DNA of 64,000 nucleotides from Microvirga vignae (lineage in GTDB: Bacteria; Pseudomonadota; Alphaproteobacteria; Rhizobiales; Beijerinckiaceae), in contig NZ_LCYG01000042.1 of assembly GCF_001017175.1 (NCBI RefSeq), forward strand, positions 1 through 64,000. The letters run 5' to 3'. Below are positions 1-8,572 of this stretch, in pieces; positions within the stretch are counted from its first letter, which is position 1, and the number at the start of each line of letters is the position of its first letter. Below the pieces are notes generated by a model. The model was not told the DNA's origin. It saw only the letters and a list, made by a program, of their open reading frames with translations, and ran no database searches. The position numbers were made by a program, and so were the translations under genes.

Positions 1-45
1 ATGTGCCGCCTGATGACCAAAAGGTTAGCCCATGCAGCAGCTTAA
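1..45 (+). CDS. Possible C-terminal end of a truncated CDS
   Basis: The first bases read in frame as MCRLMTKRLAHAAA followed by TAA at 43-45. This could be the tail of a gene that starts left of the window. Fourteen codons are too few to assign a family, and a chance open frame is equally possible. Confidence 0.25.
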   Translation: MCRLMTKRLAHAAA

Positions 46-60
46 TTTCCAAACATCCTC

Positions 61-190
61 TAGAGCATCGGATGAGAACAGTGGAAACCACTTTTGGGTC
101 CGATACTCCCTTCCCCTCATGAGCGCATCGTTGATTGCGGAAAACCGGATCCATTTTTGGAGCACGATGCGCCAATCACGGACGCCCGCA
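61..190. repeat. Intergenic palindromic repeat, family A (copy 1)
   Basis: Holds the words GAGCATCGGA and CCACTTTTGGGTCCGAT, then an ACCGGATCC...GCACGATGC block. The same words recur at 7532-7668, where they form clean hairpins. This is the kind of mosaic short palindrome scattered between genes in Rhizobiales. No coding function is seen. Confidence 0.6.
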
Positions 191-247
191 CAAACGAAAA
201 CGGCCAGGCGAAACGCCTGACCGCTTCGACCTTCAAGCGCCGAGCGC

Positions 248-2191
248 TCAGCCGACGATGCGGTACTTCACGAAGCCTTCCGGGGCATCGCCCATCTTCT
301 CGACCTTGATGCCGGCCGGCTGATAGGCAGCGGCATTCGGCCCCGTCGTGAAGGTCATGGTGACGCCTGCGGGCACTGCGAGCGACCACGAGCCATCGAT
401 CTTCGGCGCGACTTCCTTCTTCTCGATGATGTAGCGCATGATCGCATCGCGGGTGAGATCGGGCGCCTCGAACACGATGGTCGTGCCGTCGTTGCCAGGG
501 AAGTTGCCGCCACCGCCCGCGCGGTAGTTGTTCGTCACGACGATGAACTGCTGATCGTCCGTCACGGGCTTGCCGTTATGGGTCAGGTCCTTGATGCGGT
601 GCGCATCGGCATTCACCACCTTGCCGTTGTCGTCATAGCGCGAGGCTTGGGTCGGATCGATCTTATACTGCACGCCTGCGATGACGTCGAAGTTGTAGGC
701 CGGGAACTTGGAATTGATGAGTTCCTGCTCGCCGCCCTTCGCCGGATCGATCTGGTTGTAGATGCCGGCCGAACGCTCGAGCCACTCGCGCACCTGCGCG
801 CCCGTCACCTTCACCACGCGGATCGTGTTCGGATAGATGTAGATATCCGCCATGTCCTTGATGGCGAGCGGACCGGGCTTGATGTCGGTGAAGTAGTTCG
901 GGCCGCCGCGGCCGCCGGCCTTGAAGGGCGCGGCAGCGGACAGGATCGGCAGATCCTTGAAGGCAGACGCCTTGAGCTGGTCCGCCACGTACCAGGCCTG
1001 CGCCTCGGCAACGAGCTTCACGGACGCATCGTCCGCCACGAGCGAGAAATAGGAATGGATCGGCACGGAAGTGGCGCCGACGGGCTCACGCACATATTTC
1101 AGCGTGGCGTCGTGACCGGCCTGGGCTGCGGCCATCACGGCTGCATCGGAATCAACCTTCGCCACCACCTTGCGGTCGACGCGGTCATAGATCGGGCGCG
1201 CCTCGGTGCTAAAGCCCGCCGCCTTCCAGGCATTGCCTTCCTTCGTCAGCTCGAGATCGATGAGGCCCAGGTGACTGCCCCAGAAGCCGGCCATCACGGC
1301 AGGCTTGCCATGGAGCGTGCCCGCCTTCACGTCGACGCCGGGGATGTTGTTGAATTCCTTGCCGCCGGGGAACACGAAGTGCTGGTGGCCGGTGAGGATG
1401 ACGTCGATGCCGTCGACCTTCGCCAGATGCAGCGCAGCGTTTTCCTCGCCGCCCTTGCGTTCGCCGCCCGCGATGCCGGAATGGCAGAGCGCCACGACGA
1501 TGTCGGCGCCGGCCTTCTTCAGATCCGGCACATGCTTGTGCGCAGCATCGACGATATCGAGCGTCGTGGCCTTGCCGTCGAGATGCGACTTGTCCCACTG
1601 CACGATCTGCGGCGGCACGAAGCCGATGACGCCGACCTTGATCGTCTGCCTGGCTCCCGCCTCGTCCACGAACTCGCGGTCGAGAACGAGCCAAGGCTTC
1701 TGCAACAGCTCGCCGTTCGCCTTGACGACGTTGGCGCAGACCAGCGGAAATTTCGCGGCACCCAGCGAGTTCTGCAGGAACTCGAGACCGTAGTTGAACT
1801 CGTGATTGCCGAGCGTGCCGCAATCGTAATTGAGCTCGTTCATGGCGGCCACCATGGGGTGCACGTCGCCAGCCTTCATACCGCGGCGATAGGCGATGAA
1901 ATCGCCCAGCGGCGAGCCCTGGATCATGTCGCCGTTGTCGAAGAGCAGGCTGTTCTTCGCCTCGCCCCGCGCTGCCTTCACGAGGGTCGCCGTGCGCGCG
2001 AGACCCACCGTGTCGTCGGCCGCATCGCGATAGTAATCATACGGGAAGATGTTCACGTGAAGGTCGGTGGTCTCCATGATGCGGAGCTTCACCACCGGGC
2101 TGGCGGCCCAGGCGAGATTGGGCAGGCCCGAGAGAGCGGCGGCGGCCACGCCGGTTTGAAGGACGCGGCGGCGGGTAATCGACGATGTCAT
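248..2191 (-). CDS. cpdB: Bifunctional 2',3'-cyclic-nucleotide 2'-phosphodiesterase/3'-nucleotidase
   Basis: This 647-aa periplasmic metallophosphoesterase hydrolyses 2',3'-cyclic nucleotides and 3'-nucleotides, salvaging nucleosides and phosphate. The N-terminus carries a twin-arginine signal (TRRRVLQTG, then an Ala/Leu stretch ending near LAWA, about residue 29), so folded export by Tat is expected. Metal-binding motifs are DLH near 43-45, NGD near 86-88, GNHE at 128-131 and GHQH later in the first domain. The C-terminal half is the 5'-nucleotidase substrate-binding domain. Length matches CpdB. It is transcribed leftward and alone, with a palindromic repeat upstream at 2295-2384. A generic 5'-nucleotidase/UshA-type role is the alternative, but the layout fits CpdB better. 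Confidence 0.93.
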   Translation of the reverse strand: MTSSITRRRVLQTGVAAAALSGLPNLAWAASPVVKLRIMETTDLHVNIFPYDYYRDAADDTVGLARTATLVKAARGEAKNSLLFDNGDMIQGSPLGDFIAYRRGMKAGDVHPMVAAMNELNYDCGTLGNHEFNYGLEFLQNSLGAAKFPLVCANVVKANGELLQKPWLVLDREFVDEAGARQTIKVGVIGFVPPQIVQWDKSHLDGKATTLDIVDAAHKHVPDLKKAGADIVVALCHSGIAGGERKGGEENAALHLAKVDGIDVILTGHQHFVFPGGKEFNNIPGVDVKAGTLHGKPAVMAGFWGSHLGLIDLELTKEGNAWKAAGFSTEARPIYDRVDRKVVAKVDSDAAVMAAAQAGHDATLKYVREPVGATSVPIHSYFSLVADDASVKLVAEAQAWYVADQLKASAFKDLPILSAAAPFKAGGRGGPNYFTDIKPGPLAIKDMADIYIYPNTIRVVKVTGAQVREWLERSAGIYNQIDPAKGGEQELINSKFPAYNFDVIAGVQYKIDPTQASRYDDNGKVVNADAHRIKDLTHNGKPVTDDQQFIVVTNNYRAGGGGNFPGNDGTTIVFEAPDLTRDAIMRYIIEKKEVAPKIDGSWSLAVPAGVTMTFTTGPNAAAYQPAGIKVEKMGDAPEGFVKYRIVG

Positions 2192-2294
2192 GAGATAGTT
2201 TCCCTCTGGTGGAACGTTGTTCCTTAACCGGAGGGAAGCACATCTTTTATGACAGGATCAAGATAGCCGGCTTAAGGATCTCGGCCGTACGACA

Positions 2295-2384
2295 TCCTAC
2301 GGCATCCCCGGCCCTGGCCCCTCCGCGTCATCCCCGGGCTTGGCCCGGCCATGACGGTGAAAGGCCATGACGTGGAGGATGTCA
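2295..2384. repeat. BIME-like palindromic repeat, family B (copy 1)
   Basis: The core CCCCGGGCTTGGCCCGGCCATGACG is flanked by CGTCATCC-type arms. Related arms occur at 10721-10815, 13826-14083 and 16455-16585. It lies just beyond the stop codon of the PLP enzyme and may form the 3' hairpin of that mRNA. Confidence 0.6.
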
Positions 2385-3539
2385 TCACGATACCCGCAAC
2401 GCCTCGTCGAGGTCGCGGTAGAGATCCTCCACGTCCTCGATGCCGGTGGACAGACGCAGGAGGTCGGACGGGCAAGGCGTTCCCGGGCCCTCGATGGAGG
2501 CGCGGTGCTCGACGAGGCTCTCGACGCCGCCAAGCGATGTCGCCCTTTTCCACAGGCGAACCTTCGCGGCCGTGCTGATGGCGGCAGCCTCCCCGCCCGT
2601 CACCTGGATCGAGAGCATGTAGCCGAAGCCGCCCTCCATCTGCCGCGCGGCGATGTCGTGACCGGGATGCTGCGGCAGGCCGGGATAGAGCACACGCGCC
2701 ACCTTCGGGTGCGCGGAGAAGCGCTGCGCAAGTTCGAGAGCGCTTTTCGCCTGCGCGGCCGTGCGCACATGGAGAGTGCGCATGCCGCGCATCAGGAGAT
2801 ACGCCTCGAACGGGCCGAGGATCGCGCCCTGCATCTTGCGGATGGAAGCGACCTTCGCCCAGAACTCGTCGGCCTTCGCACCGGCGAGCGCGCCCGCCAC
2901 CACATCCGAATGACCGTTGAGCACCTTGGTCGCGGCATGCATGACGATGTCGGCGCCGAGATTGAGCGGACGGGTATGAACCGGCGAGGCGGTCGTGGAA
3001 TCGACCGCCAGACGCGCACCCGCCGCATGGGCGATCTCGGCGACGGCCGCGATGTCGGTGATTGTCCAGAGGGGATTGGAGGGCGTTTCGACCCAGAGGA
3101 GCTTGGTGCGGCCCGGAACGACGACGGCACGCAGGGCATCGAGATCGTCCGTCTCCACGAAATCGACCGCCAGGCCCCAGCGCACGGCCTCCGTCATCAG
3201 CCAGTTGCGGAGCGCCCAGTACATGACCTTGGAGGCCACGATGTGATCGCCAGGATTCAGCGCCTGGAACACGGCGGTGGCTGCCGCCATGCCGGAGGAA
3301 AACAGGAGAGCGCCGGCCTCGGCTTCTTCCAGCATCGCCAGCACGCCTTCAGCCTCGCGGATCGTCGCGTTGTCGGGGCGGCCATAGACGTAGCCGGAGG
3401 AATAGGCGTTGTCCTCGTCGCGGATGTAGGTGGTCGCCACATGGATCGGCGGCACCACCGCTTTCGTGATCGGGTCCACGTGGCCCATCGCCTGGGCGGT
3501 CAGGCTGCGCTTCGACCACGGAGAACGCGATGATGACAT
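2385..3539 (-). CDS. Cys/Met metabolism PLP-dependent enzyme (cystathionine beta-lyase/gamma-synthase family)
   Basis: A 384-aa fold-type I PLP enzyme of sulfur amino-acid metabolism. Family marks are the N-terminal PPIHVATTY, the YGRPDN segment, the cofactor-binding SSGMAA stretch and the lysine motif HAATKVLNGHSDVVAG, whose Lys should form the Schiff base. The usual SATKY has become AATKV, still within family variation. The start at 3539 is chosen because the complement of GGAACCTCCGG gives a strong GGAGG just upstream; the longer frame to 3647 lacks conserved sequence. The divergent neighbour is tspO. The exact reaction (beta-lyase, gamma-synthase or a trans-sulfuration relative) cannot be settled from sequence alone. 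Confidence 0.9.
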   Translation of the reverse strand: MSSSRSPWSKRSLTAQAMGHVDPITKAVVPPIHVATTYIRDEDNAYSSGYVYGRPDNATIREAEGVLAMLEEAEAGALLFSSGMAAATAVFQALNPGDHIVASKVMYWALRNWLMTEAVRWGLAVDFVETDDLDALRAVVVPGRTKLLWVETPSNPLWTITDIAAVAEIAHAAGARLAVDSTTASPVHTRPLNLGADIVMHAATKVLNGHSDVVAGALAGAKADEFWAKVASIRKMQGAILGPFEAYLLMRGMRTLHVRTAAQAKSALELAQRFSAHPKVARVLYPGLPQHPGHDIAARQMEGGFGYMLSIQVTGGEAAAISTAAKVRLWKRATSLGGVESLVEHRASIEGPGTPCPSDLLRLSTGIEDVEDLYRDLDEALRVS

Positions 3540-3610
3540 GGGAACCTCCGGCAAGCGTGACGGTTGCGTCACGGAATGTAAGACGCGCACCTCATAAAGG
3601 GATTTCAACG

Positions 3611-4120
3611 ATGCATACAGATCAAACTGCGCCGGGCAGCCATGCAACGCCGCCTCTCTTGCGGCTTCTGATCTCCGTCCTGCCGGTCGTGGCTGTCAGC
3701 GCCGCCGGCGGACTCGTGACGAGGGCCAAGATCCCAACCTGGTATGCCAATCTCGCCAAGCCCGGATTGACGCCGCCGAACTGGCTCTTCGCACCCGTCT
3801 GGACCACCCTTTATGCGCTGATGGCCTATGCGCTCTGGCGCATCCTCTCCCTGCCGAAGAACCAGCCCGGGCGGACAGCGGCGGTAACGCTCTTCTTTGT
3901 GCAGCTCGCGCTGAACTCGCTCTGGTCCTTCGCATTCTTCGGCGCGCAGAGCCCGCTGGCGGGTCTTATCGTCATCGCCGCGCTGATCGTGGCGATCCTC
4001 GCCACGATCGTTGCATTCTGGAAGCTCGATCGCGTCGCCGCACTTCTTTTCGTGCCGTATCTCGCCTGGGTCTCCTATGCGACCTTTCTGAACGGCGCGC
4101 TCTGGCAGCTCAACAGCTGA
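3611..4120 (+). CDS. tspO: TspO/MBR family tryptophan-rich sensory protein
   Basis: A 169-aa five-helix membrane protein. TspO proteins bind porphyrins and related ligands and affect tetrapyrrole or stress responses. Diagnostic segments are WYANLAKPGLTPPNWLFAP in the first loop, then WTTLYALMAYALW, ALNSLWSFAFF and YLAWVSYATFLN near the end. The ATG at 3611 is preferred over the upstream in-frame codons because the conserved fold begins soon after it. It is divergent from the PLP enzyme, with 71 bp between the starts, and converges on hpt: its stop is immediately followed by the hpt stop. Confidence 0.93.
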   Translation: MHTDQTAPGSHATPPLLRLLISVLPVVAVSAAGGLVTRAKIPTWYANLAKPGLTPPNWLFAPVWTTLYALMAYALWRILSLPKNQPGRTAAVTLFFVQLALNSLWSFAFFGAQSPLAGLIVIAALIVAILATIVAFWKLDRVAALLFVPYLAWVSYATFLNGALWQLNS

Positions 4121-4690
4121 CTATTCCGGCTTGTCGAAGAGGTCCGGATTCGTGTTGTGGCGGTCGAGAACGCCGACGAACGGGAGCTGGCGATAGGAAT
4201 GGGCGACATCCATGCCGTAGCCGATCACGAACACGTCGGGGCAGGTGAAACCCACATAATCCGGATCGATCGACACGGCGCGCTTGCCGGGCTTTTCCAG
4301 GAGAACGGCGGTCTTCACGCTCTTGGCGCCGCGGGCCATCAGAAGGTCCTTGGCGAAGGTGACCGTGCGGCCTGATTCGAGAATATCGTCCACGAGCAGC
4401 ACGTCGCGGCCGCGCACGTCGCTTTCCACGTCGCGCAGGATCGTGACGTTGCCGGACGAAACGGTGCCGTCGAGATAGCTGGAGAGATGCACGAACTCCA
4501 CCTGGGGGCTGAGGCCCGCACGGTGCAAGGCACGGATCAGATCCGCCGCAAACATGAAGCTTCCCTTCAGCACGGCGACGACCAGCAGGTTCTTAGGTTT
4601 GGAATTCGCGATTTCCTGCGCCAGAGCCTCGTTGCGCTTGGCGATGGTCTCCTCGTCGAAGAGAACCCGGATACGGTGGGAAGCAGTCAT
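4121..4690 (-). CDS. hpt: Hypoxanthine phosphoribosyltransferase
   Basis: This 189-aa cytosolic purine-salvage enzyme transfers phosphoribose from PRPP to hypoxanthine or guanine. The PRPP-binding loop VLLVDDILESGRT is present, as are the N-terminal VLFDEE and the LLVVAVLKGSFMFAADL segment typical of type I phosphoribosyltransferases. The ATG at 4690 gives the usual family length (about 180 aa); the frame extends upstream to 4747 without conserved sequence. It ends back to back with tspO. Confidence 0.94.
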   Translation of the reverse strand: MTASHRIRVLFDEETIAKRNEALAQEIANSKPKNLLVVAVLKGSFMFAADLIRALHRAGLSPQVEFVHLSSYLDGTVSSGNVTILRDVESDVRGRDVLLVDDILESGRTVTFAKDLLMARGAKSVKTAVLLEKPGKRAVSIDPDYVGFTCPDVFVIGYGMDVAHSYRQLPFVGVLDRHNTNPDLFDKPE

Positions 4691-5015
4691 CGTCGGTCTG
4701 TCCAGAAACAAGTGGAAGCGTTTGAAGGCTTCTCCCTTCACGACCATGGCGGAGCGCGGAAGTCAAACGGACTTCACGATTTTCACGGCGAAATCGGACG
4801 CTTGAGCCGTTCCAGGACCGATCCTGCGGCAATGTCCCGCGACCACCTCGCTTTCCGTCCATGTCCCGCAAGTTTATGGCTTGCTAACCATGGCGGGGCG
4901 ATAAGTTGAGACGAATCGCCTTGTGGCTGGACTTCCGGTCCGTCACTTTTGCAGATGCTCCAGGAGGGTTCAGGCGCGCGTGAGAGCCTATTACGACGAG
5001 GAATTCGATGAAGAC

Positions 5016-5687
5016 ATGGCTGTCCCGGCCGTGCATTTCGAGAATGTGGGCGTGCGTTACGGCATGGGGCCCGAGGTCCTGCGCGACCTGACCTTCTCGA
5101 TCGAGCCGAATTCCTTCCAGTTCCTCACGGGTCCCTCGGGCGCAGGCAAGACCACGCTGCTGCGCCTCATCCTGCTCTCGGTGAAGCCGACGCGCGGGCT
5201 GATCTCGCTCTTCGGAGAGGATGTCTCCAAGATCTCGAAAAACGAGCTGACCGGCCTCCGCCGCCGCATGGGCGTGGTGTTCCAGGATTTCCGTCTGCTC
5301 GATCACCTGACGACCTACGAGAACGTCGCGCTGCCCCTGCGCGTCCAGGGCAAGGAGGAGGCGAGCTACCGCGCCGAGGTCGTGGAGCTGCTGCGCTGGG
5401 TCGGTTTGGGCGACCGCATGCACATGCTGCCGCCCGTGCTCTCGGGCGGTGAGAAGCAGCGCGCAGCCATTGCCCGGGCGCTGATCGTGCGGCCGGACCT
5501 GCTCCTCGCCGACGAGCCCACCGGCAACGTGGATCCCTCGCTCGCCCGGCGGCTGCTGCGCCTCTTTATCGAACTCAACCGGCTCGGAACTTCGGTGGTC
5601 ATCGCCACCCACGATTTCAGCCTCATGGACCAGCTCAACGTTCGCCGCCTCGTGCTCGGCGACGGCCGGCTGCATATCGACGAGTAA
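5016..5687 (+). CDS. ftsE: Cell division ATP-binding protein FtsE
   Basis: FtsE is the cytoplasmic ATPase of the FtsEX complex, which couples the divisome to peptidoglycan hydrolases. Walker A GPSGAGKTT lies at about 39-47, followed by the Q-loop region (VVFQDFRLL), signature LSGGEKQR and Walker B LLLADEPTGN. From ATG 5016 the protein is 223 aa, the usual FtsE size. An in-frame GTG at 4980 has a better Shine-Dalgarno (AGGAGGG at about 4962-4968), so a form 12 residues longer with an acidic N-terminus is possible. FtsX follows after 5 bp, so the two are one transcriptional unit. Confidence 0.96.
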   Translation: MAVPAVHFENVGVRYGMGPEVLRDLTFSIEPNSFQFLTGPSGAGKTTLLRLILLSVKPTRGLISLFGEDVSKISKNELTGLRRRMGVVFQDFRLLDHLTTYENVALPLRVQGKEEASYRAEVVELLRWVGLGDRMHMLPPVLSGGEKQRAAIARALIVRPDLLLADEPTGNVDPSLARRLLRLFIELNRLGTSVVIATHDFSLMDQLNVRRLVLGDGRLHIDE

Positions 5688-5692
5688 GCCGG

Positions 5693-6673
5693 ATGAACGC
5701 GCCCCAACCCCGCCTCAGGAAGGCCGCGGCGCAGAAGCCGCAGGGAGGAGAGAAGCGAAAGCTCCCCGCCTCCTTGAGCCGCAACGCGCCGCTCGTGCCG
5801 GTCGACTCGGCAGGCGGTCAGGCGCTCGCCGCCGTCATCGCGATCCTCACCTTCCTTGCTGCTCTGTGCGCGGGCGGCGCGGAATTGATCTCCGCCAGTT
5901 CCGCTCAGTGGCGCTCGGAAATCGCCCGCGAGGTCACCATCCAGATTCGTCCCAACCCCCAGCGCTCCATCGACGATGATGTGGCGCGCGCGGTGGCGTT
6001 GGCGCGCCAGGCACCGGGCGTGGAAGAGGCACAGCCCTTCACGAAGGAGGAGTCCGAGCGTCTTCTGGAGCCGTGGCTTGGAACCGGCCTCGATTTCAAC
6101 GACCTGCCGGTGCCGCGCCTGATCGTGATCAAGCTCAAGGAAGACGAGCGCCCCGATTTCGCTCCCCTCAAGCAAAGCCTGCAGAAGGAGGTGCCCGGCG
6201 CGACGCTCGACGATCATGCGCTCTGGGTCTCGCGCCTCTCGACCATGGCCAATACGATCATTGCCACGGGCGTGTTTCTGGTGACCCTCGTTCTCATCGC
6301 GGCGGGGTTGGCCGTCATCTTCGCCACGCGCGGTGCCATGGCCGGCAACAAGGAAGTGGTGGAGGTGCTGCATTTCGTCGGTGCCAACGACGACTTCATC
6401 GCCAAGGAATTCCAGCGCCGCTTCTTCCGCTTAGGCCTTCGAGGCAGTGCTATCGGCGCGGGCGGCGCCCTCGTTCTCATCATCGTCTTGGGACTGATCA
6501 CCCGCTCCTGGCGGGCGAGCCCGGCCGGCGACCAGATCGAGGCCCTGTTCGGGGCGTTCAGCATCAGCTGGACAGGTTATCTGGTCGTCATCCTGATCGC
6601 GCTCCTCGTGGCGCTGATCACGGGCATCGTGTCGCGCCTGACGGTGAGACGTTTTCTTAACGGAAATGGTTGA
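5693..6673 (+). CDS. ftsX: Cell division protein FtsX
   Basis: FtsX is the membrane partner of FtsE. The 326-aa protein has a basic, Ala/Pro-rich cytoplasmic N-terminus of about 45 residues, a first membrane helix (ALAAVIAILTFLAALCAGGA), a periplasmic domain of roughly 150 residues, and three further helices, including ATGVFLVTLVLIAAGLAVIF and the last (GYLVVILIALLVALITGI). This is the standard four-helix FtsX layout. Its stop at 6671-6673 overlaps the upstream edge of the next frame, consistent with co-transcription of the DUF218 gene. Confidence 0.95.
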   Translation: MNAPQPRLRKAAAQKPQGGEKRKLPASLSRNAPLVPVDSAGGQALAAVIAILTFLAALCAGGAELISASSAQWRSEIAREVTIQIRPNPQRSIDDDVARAVALARQAPGVEEAQPFTKEESERLLEPWLGTGLDFNDLPVPRLIVIKLKEDERPDFAPLKQSLQKEVPGATLDDHALWVSRLSTMANTIIATGVFLVTLVLIAAGLAVIFATRGAMAGNKEVVEVLHFVGANDDFIAKEFQRRFFRLGLRGSAIGAGGALVLIIVLGLITRSWRASPAGDQIEALFGAFSISWTGYLVVILIALLVALITGIVSRLTVRRFLNGNG

Positions 6674-6741
6674 TTCTGAGTTACCCGTGGAAAAAGAGGG
6701 CTGCCTCTCCATTGCCGCATTCTCCACTATCATCGCCCAGG

Positions 6742-7533
6742 ATGACCTCGCGAACGCAGACTTGGCGAACGCAAAACTGGGCGACGCCGAGCGCCATGGA
6801 ACCCGCTGAAGCCGTGGGCTGGGGCTGGACGATGCTTGGCGCTCCGACACATCCGACCAGGAGGTCCTTGACCCGACGGCTCTTGGGCGTCGGCGCTTGG
6901 AGCCTTTCCGCTTTCTGTCTGATCGGCTTCCTCGGATTTCTTGCCTTCGTCTACAGCATCGATCGCATCGAGCAGCCGCCCGAGACGCGTGCTGACGGCA
7001 TCGTCGCGATGACAGGCGGCGCGCAGCGTATCGGTGATGCCATCGACCTCCTGGCGAAAGGCTACGCCAAGCGCCTCCTGATCTCCGGCGTCAACGAGAA
7101 GACCAACCGCGATCAGATCTCCCGCCTCAATCCCGGCCAGCGGCAGCTCTTCGATTGCTGCGTGGACCTGGATTACCGGGCCCGCAACACCATCGGCAAC
7201 GCCATCGAGACGCGGCGCTGGGCTGAATCGAACGGGTTCGACACCATCATCGTCGTGACCTCGAACTACCACATGCCCCGCATGCTGGTGGAGCTCGACC
7301 ACGCCCTGCCGAACCTGCAGAAGATCCCTTACCCCGTTGCAGCGACCATCGATCCGCACGAGTGGTGGCGCAATCCCGCGACAGCCAAGGTTCTCGTAAC
7401 GGAATACGTGAAGTTCCTCGCCGTCTGGGTCCGCACCCGCTTCGAGGGAGATCCGGAGAGTTCCTCTGTCGCCCACATCATCAGCGGCGGCGCTCCGAGC
7501 CAGAGGGCGAACGTTCAGACATCGTTGCGCTAG
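6742..7533 (+). CDS. YdcF/SanA-like DUF218 membrane-anchored protein
   Basis: A DUF218 protein (YdcF/ElyC/SanA superfamily), implicated in envelope and peptidoglycan or lipid-carrier homeostasis. One N-terminal membrane helix (LSAFCLIGFLGFLAFVYSI) is followed by the DUF218 core: DGIVAMTGGAQRIGDA, LLISGVN, and RARNTIGNAIETRRWA with IIVVTSNYHMPR. The frame is open back to 6670, overlapping the ftsX stop; ATG 6742 is chosen and ATG 6796 is also possible. Third gene of the ftsE-ftsX unit. A repeat and an intrinsic terminator follow. Confidence 0.88.
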   Translation: MTSRTQTWRTQNWATPSAMEPAEAVGWGWTMLGAPTHPTRRSLTRRLLGVGAWSLSAFCLIGFLGFLAFVYSIDRIEQPPETRADGIVAMTGGAQRIGDAIDLLAKGYAKRLLISGVNEKTNRDQISRLNPGQRQLFDCCVDLDYRARNTIGNAIETRRWAESNGFDTIIVVTSNYHMPRMLVELDHALPNLQKIPYPVAATIDPHEWWRNPATAKVLVTEYVKFLAVWVRTRFEGDPESSSVAHIISGGAPSQRANVQTSLR

Positions 7534-7668
7534 AGCATCGTGCGGACCCGAAGGGCCGCGCCAGCGAAAAGTGGATCCGGTATTCCGCACGATGCTCTCA
7601 TTTGAGGAGAAAGTATCGGATTGGCCCCAAAAGTGCCAATCCACTTTTGGGTCCGATGCTGTAGAGCC
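7532..7668. repeat. Intergenic palindromic repeat, family A (copy 2)
   Basis: Two inverted repeats in tandem. The outer arms AGAGCATCGTGCGGA (7532-7546) and TCCGCACGATGCTCT (to 7598) are perfect complements. A second hairpin pairs CCCAAAAGTG with CACTTTTGGG and ends in GGGTCCGATGCT. The same words occur at 61-190. It lies in the 3' region of the ftsEX unit. Confidence 0.7.
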
Positions 7669-7699
7669 AGGAGATAAAACCGATTAAGGTGCGCCACCC

Positions 7700-7724
7700 G
7701 CGGAGCTGCACGCTCCGCTTTTTT
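7700..7724 (+). terminator. Intrinsic terminator after ftsE-ftsX-DUF218
   Basis: Stem GCGGAGC / GCTCCGC with loop TGCAC, followed directly by six T. It ends only 17 bp before the plsC start codon, so it either closes the upstream operon or lies within the plsC leader. Confidence 0.8.
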
Positions 7725-7741
7725 ACGTTTTTCACGAAGCC

Positions 7742-8512
7742 ATGCTGTTCGTTCGATCCCTGCTGTTCAACATCGCCTTCTACGCCAATCTGATCCTGTG
7801 GCTGATCCTGCTCCTCCCGGGCCTCCTGGTGCCGCGTCGGACATTCATCAGGTTCGCTCAAGCCTGGGCGCACTCGTCTCTCTGGCTCCTGAGGGTTCTG
7901 GCCGGGACCAGGATCGAGGTCCGTGGACGCGAAAAGATCCCGGCCGGCGGGGCCCTGGTCGCCGCCAAGCATCAATCTCTTTGGGAAACCTTCGCGCTGG
8001 TGACCCTTTTCGATGATCCGACCTTCATCCTGAAGCGGGAGCTGATGTGGATTCCCTTCTTCGGGTGGTATCTCTGGAAGGCGGGCTGCGTTCCGGTGAA
8101 CCGCAAGGCGGGATCGTCGGCCCTCATGCAGATGACGGCGCGGGCCAAGGAAGAGGCGCAGCATGGCCGCCAGATCATCATCTTTCCGGAAGGCACGCGC
8201 CGCCCACCGGGAGCGCCGCCCGCCTACAAGTACGGCGTGGCGCACCTCTATCATAACCTCGGGTTCCCCTGCATCCCGGTGGCGCTGAATTCGGGTCTCT
8301 ACTGGCCCCGCCGTCAGTTCATCCGCCGCCCCGGCACGATTCGCGTTGAAATTCTCGATTCCATTGCTCCCGGACTATCGCGTGAAGAGTTCTTCAAGCT
8401 CGCCCAGGAGCGGATCGAGGAATCGTCCGACCGGCTGCTTGCGGAGGGGCAGCGGGAGCTGGGCATGAGCGATTCGGCCCAGAAAGCTGCCGTATCAGCC
8501 TCAAAAGTTTGA
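7742..8512 (+). CDS. plsC: 1-acyl-sn-glycerol-3-phosphate acyltransferase
   Basis: A 256-aa membrane acyltransferase that converts lysophosphatidic acid to phosphatidic acid. It has an N-terminal membrane helix (YANLILWLILLLPGLL). The catalytic motif reads HQSLWE (H77 to E82), an HX4E form of the usual HX4D, common in proteobacterial PlsC with the KHQSxWET signature. Acceptor-binding FPEGTRRPPG and a downstream IPVALNSG follow. No clear Shine-Dalgarno precedes ATG 7742, and a strong terminator ends 17 bp upstream, so its transcription start or an attenuation mechanism is unclear. Confidence 0.93.
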   Translation: MLFVRSLLFNIAFYANLILWLILLLPGLLVPRRTFIRFAQAWAHSSLWLLRVLAGTRIEVRGREKIPAGGALVAAKHQSLWETFALVTLFDDPTFILKRELMWIPFFGWYLWKAGCVPVNRKAGSSALMQMTARAKEEAQHGRQIIIFPEGTRRPPGAPPAYKYGVAHLYHNLGFPCIPVALNSGLYWPRRQFIRRPGTIRVEILDSIAPGLSREEFFKLAQERIEESSDRLLAEGQRELGMSDSAQKAAVSASKV

Positions 8513-8534
8513 TATTGCTAAGCTTTCCGGCATC

Positions 8535-8563
8535 TTGACGGTTCGCCTCGCCCTTCCTACATA
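8535..8563 (+). promoter_or_regulatory. Sigma70-type promoter for the 8573 gene
   Basis: TTGACG (8535-8540), a 17-bp spacer, then TACATA (8558-8563). Transcription would start near 8570, only a few bases before ATG 8573. The message would therefore be leaderless, or initiate at a later ATG such as 8603. Confidence 0.5.
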
Positions 8564-8572
8564 TAAGAACAT

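Noticed and set aside
578..2227. Long open frame on the plus strand opposite cpdB (and similar long antisense frames elsewhere, e.g. 11433-13154, 21921-23567, 33232-34653)
   Set aside because: They mirror real genes on the other strand, carry His/Arg/Ala-rich composition typical of antisense G+C-rich frames, and show no family motifs.
6670..6741. N-terminal extension of the DUF218 protein from TTG 6670
   Set aside because: It overlaps the ftsX stop, lacks conserved sequence and has no ribosome-binding site at suitable spacing.
7742..8512. plsC as a broken acyltransferase because the HX4D Asp is Glu
   Set aside because: HX4E with the KHQSxWET context is a common natural variant in proteobacterial PlsC, and the FPEGTR motif is intact.
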